Source: an uncultured Prevotella sp.
GTDB taxonomy: Bacteria; Bacteroidota; Bacteroidia; Bacteroidales; Bacteroidaceae
DNA: 14,471 bases
Assembly (NCBI GenBank): GCA_946625715.1
Contig: CAMOTK010000026.1
Location: 1 to 14,471 of the forward strand
Reading direction: 5' to 3'
This document shows, piece by piece, positions 7,095 through 13,304 of this stretch (its first letter is position 1; the number at the start of each line of letters is the position of its first letter). The notes beneath the pieces are model-generated. The model saw nothing but the letters and a program-made list of their open reading frames with translations. It was not told the DNA's origin and made no database searches. Made by a program: the position numbers and the translations under genes.

Positions 7095-9059
7095 TTACTT
7101 GTTGATAAGGAATTTCCCTTGTTGTTCTTTGCCGTTGCAGCCGATGCGATAGACGTAGAGGCCTTTCGGCAGATGGAGCGTCGGCGTCTGGTGCGTGCCG
7201 GCCGGCCAGGCCTCGTCGGTCTGCTCGGTCACCAAGCGGCCGTCGACGGTATAGATGCGCAGCGTCACGCGGCCGCCTTCGGGCAGATGGAAGTGGAGCC
7301 TACGGTTGGCAAAGTGGCTGTCGATGGCCGAAGGCTGGTAGTCGTCGGAGTAGAGGCCGGCAGCCTTCAGCTGCTTCAAGAGCACGCCTGTGCGGTGGGG
7401 CAGATAGTCGTTGAGCACGGCCTGCAGGCGTGGCAGCCAGTGGTCGTTGCGCGTATAGGTCTGCTTCGACTCGCCCACCATCTTGCGGTAGTCGCCCCAG
7501 CGGGCCGACTCGCACACAACGGCATTGCGTATCTGGTCGGCCAAGCGCTGATAGATGGCCGTGGCGCCCTCTACCGAGAGGGGGCCGCCGTTGAACAGAT
7601 GGCGATAGACGCGGTCGGCCACGCGCTGTCTGAACTCGGGCACGGTGGTGAGCGCCGCCATGATCTGCGAGGGGTGGCCTTTCTTCCGAGCGACGATGTC
7701 GACGTCCAGGTCGGTGAAGGCCGTCTCGGCGTCCCAAACGAAGTAGCAGAAGCCGTTGCGGGGATTGACCCTGCTGCGGGCCACACGCCAGTTGTTGTCG
7801 TCCCAGTCGCCGTTGCCGATGTACCAGTTGATGAGCATGTAGTCGATGTAGTTGTCCAGGTCGAGCAGGGCCTCGCTGGTGAGCAACTTGTAGTTGTCGG
7901 CATCGGTGGCCACGGCCAGAGCCGTAGAGAACATCCGGTTGTAGGCCACATCGTCGCCGTCGATGACCTCGAAGTGGTCGCCCACGACGTCGTAGTCTTC
8001 GTCTTTGCCGCCCCAGTAGGACTCTACAAAGTCGTTGTTGGTCTTCTCGCACACGTCGTAGAGGCCCCAGTAGAGGCCGTTGATGAACAGGTGTACGAAG
8101 CGGTCGTGCGTGGCCAGATGGCCCATGGCCGTCTGCACATGCTTGGCAAAGGGGTCGTAGATGTACTGCGCGTTGGTGCGCTGCACAGCCGTGGCCGTGC
8201 CGTCGGCACCGTTCTTCACCCACGAGTAGTTATAGCCGGCGCGCAGCACCAGATGGTCGAAGCGGGTCGCGGCATCCTCGTCGTCGAAGACGGGGAAGAC
8301 GAGTTTCGTGGCGCCATACTGCTGGCGGAAGGAGATGCGGAAGGAGTGCTTGGGCGAGTTGCTCGGATTGCGACTGTTGCCGCCATGCAGCCTCAGCCCG
8401 CAGTTCACTTGGAACGAGCCGCCCGTCTTGGGGTCGTACCACTCGACCGATGCCGGCCGCTCCCACTCTGCTCCCAACTTGCCCACCGACTTGCCGGTGT
8501 GGACATAGATGCCGCCGGAGTCGGGCGACTCGGAGATGGAGAAAAGAAAGTCGCGATTGGTCACGACACACAGGCTGGGCAGTTCGCCGAAAGCCTCAAT
8601 CATGGCGCTGCGGTACTCGCTGTCCTCGCAAATCTTCGGGTCCATGGCGTAGTCGGCCGGGAAGAACTTGTTGTTGGTATTGCGGCTCCACGTGGTCGGG
8701 TAGCCCTTCGGGGCTGCCGGCTGCCGGAGCACATCGTCGAGGAAGATGTAGGTGCGCGTGACCACTGCGCTGGTCGTATCAGCATCGGCAGGGTCGACGG
8801 TCACCGCGCTCAGCGGCGTGGTGGTGCTGATGCTGATAGGACCCGTATAGCGCTGTCCGTTCTTAGCCGTCGGGCGGTCGCCATTGAGGGTGTAGTAGAT
8901 GGTGTGGGCTGGGTTGGGCGCCGAGAGCGTCACTTCAAACGGAGCGGGCTGTATGCCCCCCGCATGACTGACAGCGGGGGGCAACAGCCCGTTCTGTGCG
9001 TTAGCTTTGCCAAGAAACACGACAAAGCCAATAAGACATAGATAAATCCTCCTTTTCAT
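7095..9059 (-). CDS. Secreted CotH-domain protein with T9SS type A sorting domain
   Basis: 654 residues. The signal peptide is MKRRIYLCLIGFVVFLGKANA (1-21). Residues about 40-107 resemble a chitobiase/hexosaminidase C-terminal type beta-sandwich, with the IYYTLNGDRPT element. Residues about 155-450 carry CotH kinase-like motifs: KHSFRISFRQQYG (237-249), the GLYWGLYDVCEK segment (328-339), GNGDWDDNN (415-423) and VWDAETAF (441-448). The last 55-60 residues match a T9SS type A sorting domain (LRIYTVDGRLV, then KGLYVYRI, ending GKFLINK). CotH proteins in spore-formers are atypical protein kinases; activity of this one is not known. The usual second acidic residue of the WDxD motif is E445 rather than Asp. 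The gene starts 6 nt after the beta-barrel stop and ends 19 nt before priA. It is predicted to be exported by Sec, then T9SS, and placed on the cell surface or released. Confidence 0.88.
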   Translation of the reverse strand: MKRRIYLCLIGFVVFLGKANAQNGLLPPAVSHAGGIQPAPFEVTLSAPNPAHTIYYTLNGDRPTAKNGQRYTGPISISTTTPLSAVTVDPADADTTSAVVTRTYIFLDDVLRQPAAPKGYPTTWSRNTNNKFFPADYAMDPKICEDSEYRSAMIEAFGELPSLCVVTNRDFLFSISESPDSGGIYVHTGKSVGKLGAEWERPASVEWYDPKTGGSFQVNCGLRLHGGNSRNPSNSPKHSFRISFRQQYGATKLVFPVFDDEDAATRFDHLVLRAGYNYSWVKNGADGTATAVQRTNAQYIYDPFAKHVQTAMGHLATHDRFVHLFINGLYWGLYDVCEKTNNDFVESYWGGKDEDYDVVGDHFEVIDGDDVAYNRMFSTALAVATDADNYKLLTSEALLDLDNYIDYMLINWYIGNGDWDDNNWRVARSRVNPRNGFCYFVWDAETAFTDLDVDIVARKKGHPSQIMAALTTVPEFRQRVADRVYRHLFNGGPLSVEGATAIYQRLADQIRNAVVCESARWGDYRKMVGESKQTYTRNDHWLPRLQAVLNDYLPHRTGVLLKQLKAAGLYSDDYQPSAIDSHFANRRLHFHLPEGGRVTLRIYTVDGRLVTEQTDEAWPAGTHQTPTLHLPKGLYVYRIGCNGKEQQGKFLINK

Positions 9060-9065
9060 GCTGGC

Positions 9066-9722
9066 TTAGAAGTAGTAAGCCACGTAAATCTGCCAAGCGT
9101 TGGTCTTGGTCTTCTGCTCCTTCAGGCCGGCAGCCTGCAGAGCGCTATTGGCAGCAGAGTTGACCAGAGCGCCAGCGGCATCGAGATAGTTGATTTCGCC
9201 GGTCTTGCCCAGGGCAATGTTGTAGGTGAGGCCTGCCTCAAGATGGCTGAGCAGGAAAGCACCGACACCAAGGTTCAGACTGACGTTGGAGTTCTTCAGC
9301 TTGAAGTCCTGGGTGATGCCCGTCACGATGTTGCCCATGGAGTACTTCTTGTCGCCCACGTTCCATGCAAACTGCGGACCGGCCTTCAGAACGAGTGCGG
9401 CCAGATTGCCAAGACCTAACTGATAGCGCAGGTTGATGGGCAGCACGATGTTCTGCTCCTTCACGCTGACATCGCTGATTTTCGAAGAGCGCTGGTCGTA
9501 GAGCACGGCAGCATCGAAACCAAGGCCGATGATGGGAGCGGTGAACTTCACGGTCGGGCCAATGAAGAAACCTGCCTTGTTAGACGACTTCAAATCGTTC
9601 TCTGAGAACGTGAGATTGGTGATGTTCAGACCGCCACGGAGACCGAAGCCGAACTGAGCGTGCGACGGTGTGGCAATGGCCAATGCCACGACTGTCAGGA
9701 TTGCTGTAAATAACTTTTTCAT
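9066..9722 (-). CDS. Small outer-membrane beta-barrel protein (PorT-like fold family)
   Basis: 218 residues with a signal peptide (MKKLFTAILTVVALAIATPSHA, about 22 residues). The mature protein opens FGFGLRGGLNIT, typical of the Bacteroidetes outer-membrane beta-barrel domain shared with PorT. Alternating hydrophobic strands follow, and the C-terminus IYVAYYF ends in an aromatic residue as expected of a barrel. A short variable Ala-rich, probably extracellular segment lies near 180-205 (NSAANSALQAAGLKEQ). It sits 35 nt after gldN and 6 nt before the CotH gene on the same strand, so co-expression with the T9SS motor and its likely cargo is expected. The fold resembles PorT, but so do many unrelated porin-like proteins, so a T9SS role is inferred from position only. 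Confidence 0.85.
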   Translation of the reverse strand: MKKLFTAILTVVALAIATPSHAQFGFGLRGGLNITNLTFSENDLKSSNKAGFFIGPTVKFTAPIIGLGFDAAVLYDQRSSKISDVSVKEQNIVLPINLRYQLGLGNLAALVLKAGPQFAWNVGDKKYSMGNIVTGITQDFKLKNSNVSLNLGVGAFLLSHLEAGLTYNIALGKTGEINYLDAAGALVNSAANSALQAAGLKEQKTKTNAWQIYVAYYF

Positions 9723-9757
9723 ACGCGTAAAAATTATTAAATATAAAACAAAAAAGT

Positions 9758-10840
9758 TTAGTGACGTTCTCTGCGCACCGACACGCGGGCCGACGAGTTA
9801 GAGGGCGACGACGAGCTGCGGCTACTGCGGCTGCTCTTCACTCTCTCTGTGCGACTGCTGCGCGAGCTGCGCTTCAGTTTTTTGGTAGCCTTGGGGTCGA
9901 GCGAGGCAATGCTGTCGAGCGAGTCGCGCTTGGCCTTGTCGCCGAAGATGTTGTTGCGGAAGGACAGCAGTTCGGCCTCGATGCGCTTCTGCTCGGCCGA
10001 GAGCTTGGTCGAGTCGTTGCCGGCCACCTGTGCGAGGGTCTTGCCCAGCATGTTGGTGGTCTTATAAATCTTGCCCTTGTAGCGATTGAGCGTGAAATAG
10101 TCGTCCATGCTCATGGTGGCGGCATTGTTCAGGTTGCTCGTCATCACGCTCTGCCGACTGAGGAAGGGCTCCACGTCGCTGTACTTCACCCAGAACAGGG
10201 GATACTTCGAGGCCTCGCCGCCGAAGTCGTCTTCGCGCATCATCACCGGGCAGATGGCCAGCGGCTTGATGTGGAACGACGAGTTGGCCTGATCGTAGTA
10301 GGCGCTCTCCTTCAGGTAGTAGGCCTTCACTTCGGCCGAGGGGATGTCGCTGTTGTCGACCCTGATTTTGCCGTCCTTCTCTTCGTAGTAGATGTGGTAG
10401 TTGTCGAGAATGGTCTTCATCTCGACCCTGGCCGATGCCTCGAGCACTTCGTTGCCGTCGAGACGGTACTCATAGACGGGGATGTAGCCGTTGAGTGCCA
10501 GTTTGAACAGGTAGGTGAAGAGGTTTACGCTCTGACCTACGGGCTCTGTGGGGAAGTAGAGACCGGCGTTGGCATCGAGGTTGAGGTCGATTTCACGATA
10601 GATGTCGCGGCGCCACACCACATCCTCGGGCATGTCGAGCGCCGTGGGATACTGCAGTCGCATGCGCTGGGTCATGCCCTGCGCGTTGGTCTGCTTGGCC
10701 TGCTGGGTGGTGGTGTTCTTCTGCACGCGGCTCTTCTTTGGCTGGGCATACGCCTCGCTAAATGATAAAAGACAAACGACAAATGACAAAGCCATCACCA
10801 TTGTCCACCGGTATCTTATTGTCCACGAATTATTTTTCAT
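9758..10840 (-). CDS. gldN: T9SS ring component GldN/PorN
   Basis: Periplasmic protein that forms, with lipoprotein GldK/PorK, the ring of the type 9 secretion system under the outer membrane. The protein is 360 residues, close to the usual size. The signal peptide is long (h-region about 14-27, likely cleavage AYA-Q at 32/33). The conserved GldN domain covers about 65-300, with VVWRRDIYREIDL (74-86), the PLFWVKYSDVEPFLSRQ segment (214-230) and the RYKGKIY element. The last 44 residues are unusually basic and Ser/Arg-rich (repeated SSR units). The ATG at 10840 is chosen because it lies 18 nt after the gldM stop; M14 or M16 are later possibilities that would still leave a signal peptide. Codons about 18-27 of the signal peptide are written by a degenerate heptamer repeat. 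Family identity is firm. Confidence 0.95.
   Translation of the reverse strand: MKNNSWTIRYRWTMVMALSFVVCLLSFSEAYAQPKKSRVQKNTTTQQAKQTNAQGMTQRMRLQYPTALDMPEDVVWRRDIYREIDLNLDANAGLYFPTEPVGQSVNLFTYLFKLALNGYIPVYEYRLDGNEVLEASARVEMKTILDNYHIYYEEKDGKIRVDNSDIPSAEVKAYYLKESAYYDQANSSFHIKPLAICPVMMREDDFGGEASKYPLFWVKYSDVEPFLSRQSVMTSNLNNAATMSMDDYFTLNRYKGKIYKTTNMLGKTLAQVAGNDSTKLSAEQKRIEAELLSFRNNIFGDKAKRDSLDSIASLDPKATKKLKRSSRSSRTERVKSSRSSRSSSSPSNSSARVSVRRERH
10761..10788 (-). repeat. Four degenerate heptamers inside the gldN signal-peptide codons
   Basis: On the plus strand AATGATA, AAAGACA, AACGACA and AATGACA follow one another exactly, consensus AANGACA. On the coding strand this reads as TGTCNTT units and encodes roughly residues 18-27, the hydrophobic core of the GldN signal peptide. 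Each 7-nt step shifts the codon phase, so the encoded peptide is not itself periodic. Confidence 0.65.
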
Positions 10841-10858
10841 CTCTATATCACTATTTAT

Positions 10859-12424
10859 TTATTTGACAATGATTTCCATCGAACTGGGCAGTGTGCGCTC
10901 AATGCCGTCGGGGCCAATGGCCTTCACACGCGAGATGTAGAAGCGACGGTTGCGGTTGAGCTTGCGGAAGGTCTCCTTCTGGCGGGCCGAGAAGTGGGCG
11001 CCATCGCCGACCATGGGCACGGCGTTACCCATATTGTCGTAGAACACGGTCTCGAACGACAGCACACGGAAGCCGATATCGAGTATGCCATCGTCGATGG
11101 CAGCACCAATGCCGTCGATGCTCATCAGGCTGGCCTTTGGCAGACCGCCACCCTTGTAGCGCGTGGGGTTGCCGCCCTCGTCCTTCATGGCGATGAACGG
11201 TGTGGGGTCGGGCAGTTTGCGCACGCGGAAGGTGAAGGTGCCCATCTGCTGCGGCCGACCGGTGTTGGTCGACACGACGGTGATGACGGCGTCCTGACCT
11301 ATCTTCGACGGACGGGCAATGTACTTGCCAGGGCCCGTGGGCTGCAGCGTGCCGTTGGTCATCGTGGCCTGCACCTTGTTGAGGGGCACGCCCGGCACCG
11401 AAACGCTGATGGGGTTGCTATAGCCGGCATAGAGCATGCGGGTGAGGTCGGCCGAGACGGTGGCACTGGGCTCCACCACCGAGTACTTCTGCTCGAAGTC
11501 GCGGCGGATGCGGTCGCCATTGCCGTTGACGGTCTCTATGTAGCCGGCCAGCGTGAAGTCGCCGGTCTTGGAACATACGGTTTCGTAGATATTGTCCTTG
11601 AGGTCCATCTTGCGGCCACCAATGTACACCTCGGGCACCTGGGTGGTGTCGACGGCTGCCATGACGATGCGGGCCGAGAAGCGGTCGCCCTGCACAATGG
11701 TCTGCGAGTTGGGGATGACGAAGGCATCGAGCAGATTGACGCGGATGTCCTTCACGTCGATATTCTGCACCAGCGTGTGCAGCACTTCTTTCTCGGCGTT
11801 GCGCACGTCGCCCTGCAACTTCGACAGGATGGTGACGGCAGCAATGGCGGGCATGGCCTCAAACTGCGTCTCCTGCCAGTTCTTGCCCAGCGAGCGATTC
11901 TGCTGCGACACCTCGGTGGTGAGGTCGGTGGCAATGCTGCGCTGCTTGGCCGTATCGGGTATCATGGCGATGATGCGCTTGCGATAGCTGTCGATGGCCC
12001 GCTTCAGTTCGGCGCCACGACCGCGGCCTGGAGCCAGCATCACCTGGTTCGAGGCTTCCAGGTCTTCCTGGTTCCTCAGGTGGTCGGGGTCGGCGTCCTT
12101 GCCGTCGGCTTCCTGAGCGATGGCCAACTTCAGTTCGGCGGCGAAGTTGTAGAGCGAGTCGCTCATCTGCTTCACCTTCTGAGCCTTGTCGTACCACTCT
12201 TTCACCTTCTGCGGATTGGCCTTCATCTGCTGCTCGAACGCCTCGTAGATGTTCAGATTGTCCTTGACCGCATTTTCCGTTGTTCGGCCAATGCTCTCGC
12301 CCACGATGACGAAGCCGTTGAGCACCTCGTTGGAGACGTTCAGGGCAAGCATGGCCATGAGGACGACGTACATCAGATTAATCATCTTCTGGCGCGGAGA
12401 AACGGGTCTTTTCTTTATTGCCAT
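10859..12424 (-). CDS. gldM: T9SS/gliding motor subunit GldM/PorM
   Basis: Inner-membrane protein whose dimer passes through the GldL ring and reaches across the periplasm to the GldK-GldN ring, transmitting proton-motive-force-driven motion. The protein is 521 residues, normal for the family. The N-terminus carries SPRQKMINLMY, then one membrane helix (about 15-34, VVLMAMLALNVSNEV). A helical first periplasmic domain follows to about 220, then three beta-rich domains to the end (SSMEIIVK). R11 corresponds to the arginine before the transmembrane helix that contacts the GldL glutamate in solved GldLM motors. The start ATG at 12424 gives MAIKKRPVSPRQK and follows the gldL stop by 23 nt. Downstream gldN starts after 18 nt. 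No unusual residue loss. Confidence 0.97.
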   Translation of the reverse strand: MAIKKRPVSPRQKMINLMYVVLMAMLALNVSNEVLNGFVIVGESIGRTTENAVKDNLNIYEAFEQQMKANPQKVKEWYDKAQKVKQMSDSLYNFAAELKLAIAQEADGKDADPDHLRNQEDLEASNQVMLAPGRGRGAELKRAIDSYRKRIIAMIPDTAKQRSIATDLTTEVSQQNRSLGKNWQETQFEAMPAIAAVTILSKLQGDVRNAEKEVLHTLVQNIDVKDIRVNLLDAFVIPNSQTIVQGDRFSARIVMAAVDTTQVPEVYIGGRKMDLKDNIYETVCSKTGDFTLAGYIETVNGNGDRIRRDFEQKYSVVEPSATVSADLTRMLYAGYSNPISVSVPGVPLNKVQATMTNGTLQPTGPGKYIARPSKIGQDAVITVVSTNTGRPQQMGTFTFRVRKLPDPTPFIAMKDEGGNPTRYKGGGLPKASLMSIDGIGAAIDDGILDIGFRVLSFETVFYDNMGNAVPMVGDGAHFSARQKETFRKLNRNRRFYISRVKAIGPDGIERTLPSSMEIIVK

Positions 12425-12434
12425 AGTTATAGTC

Positions 12435-12462
12435 TATTCACTGTTCACTATTCACTTTTCAC
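12435..12462 (-). repeat. Heptamer tandem repeat spanning the gldL stop codon
   Basis: On the plus strand TATTCAC, TGTTCAC, TATTCAC and TTTTCAC follow one another without gaps (consensus TNTTCAC; GTGAANA on the coding strand). The array covers the last four codons of gldL, supplies its TAG stop (12448-12450), and fills much of the 23-nt gap before gldM. The unit differs in sequence from the array in gldN but has the same 7-nt period and similar degeneracy. Confidence 0.7.
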
Positions 12463-13302
12463 AGCCGACGGCATGTTGGTGGTCATGGCCTCAATCATGC
12501 GGGCATAGATTTTGTTGAGCTCGGCAATCTGGCCGGCCATCTTCTTCGTCTGGTCGTTGATTTCGTCGATGGTGCCAATCTGCTGGCTGACGCCCTTGAG
12601 CTGCATCTCATAGACCTTGCAGATGCCCGTGAGCGTGCGATTCAGGTTCTCCATCTCCTCGCTGTCGCGGGTCAGGCGCTGGCTCTGCTCCGACACCTTC
12701 TTGAGCGTGTCGGTGAGCATCTTGAGCTCTTCCACATAGTTCTGCGTGGCCTCTTCCATGGCCTCAGCATCAATCTCGGGCACTTCCGGCTGTTCGCCGC
12801 CAACGACGACTCCGCCGCCGACCACACCGCCGCCAAACGTGATGGGACCGCCTGCGCCGCCCTGTCCGCCCTGCTGGGCCAAGGCTGCCAGCTCTTCTTC
12901 TGAGAGCGAGGTGCCACCGACTACGCCGCCACCGCCAAGGATGACCGTGCCGCCACCACCGCCGGCAACGACGCCCGAGGCCACGCGGTTTTCGCCATTG
13001 GCCACGATGCCTGTTGCAGCTTCCTCGTTGTCATCGACCACGTGGGTAGGCAGGTCCTTGCCGTCTTCGGTCTTGTCGAACGGACGGTCGAAACCGGCAA
13101 TGAAGAACACGAACACCTCGGTGCCCATGCCGAGGAACAGCATGAAGTTGGCACCCGGCAGGTGGGTCAGTTTGAACAGTGCACCCAGAATCACAATCGA
13201 GGCGCCCCAGCTGTAGGCGTAGTTCATGAACGTCTGACCGGGCACGCTGTCGAGCCACTTCTGCAGGCGGTAGACGATGTTGTATTTACTATACTGTGTC
13301 AT
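12448..13302 (-). CDS. gldL: T9SS/gliding motor subunit GldL/PorL
   Basis: Inner-membrane proton-channel subunit of the T9SS motor; five copies surround a GldM dimer in characterised systems. The protein is 284 residues. Two transmembrane helices (about 28-46 and 52-70) are joined by a very short loop. The second contains the protonatable glutamate in GMGTEVFVFFIAGFD (E62), essential in studied relatives. After a conserved DRPF segment comes a 60-residue Gly/Val-rich stretch (about 109-170). A long helical, coiled-coil-like cytoplasmic region (about 176-275) ends the protein. The start ATG at 13302 lies 2 nt beyond the gldK stop. The C-terminal VKSE and stop fall inside a heptamer repeat, so the exact C-terminus may vary between strains. 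Confidence 0.95.
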   Translation of the reverse strand: MTQYSKYNIVYRLQKWLDSVPGQTFMNYAYSWGASIVILGALFKLTHLPGANFMLFLGMGTEVFVFFIAGFDRPFDKTEDGKDLPTHVVDDNEEAATGIVANGENRVASGVVAGGGGGTVILGGGGVVGGTSLSEEELAALAQQGGQGGAGGPITFGGGVVGGGVVVGGEQPEVPEIDAEAMEEATQNYVEELKMLTDTLKKVSEQSQRLTRDSEEMENLNRTLTGICKVYEMQLKGVSQQIGTIDEINDQTKKMAGQIAELNKIYARMIEAMTTNMPSAVKSE

Positions 13303-13304
13303 GA

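Noticed and set aside
7083..9041. 652-residue open frame antisense to the CotH gene
   Set aside because: Same codon-bias artefact, with a Val/Gly/His/Arg-rich composition and no domain. The minus-strand protein has a signal peptide, CotH motifs and a sorting domain.
9723..9757. Possible promoter between gldN and the beta-barrel gene
   Set aside because: The stretch is A+T-rich, but no TAnnTTTG with a correctly spaced TTTG is present on the minus strand.
10994..12508. 504-residue open frame antisense to gldM
   Set aside because: Mirror of a well-conserved GldM. It reads His/Leu/Val-rich low-complexity sequence and has no supporting promoter.
12746..13216. Pro/Thr-rich plus-strand open frame opposite the GldL linker
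   Set aside because: It is the complement of the Gly/Val-rich codons of gldL and has no other sign of being a gene.
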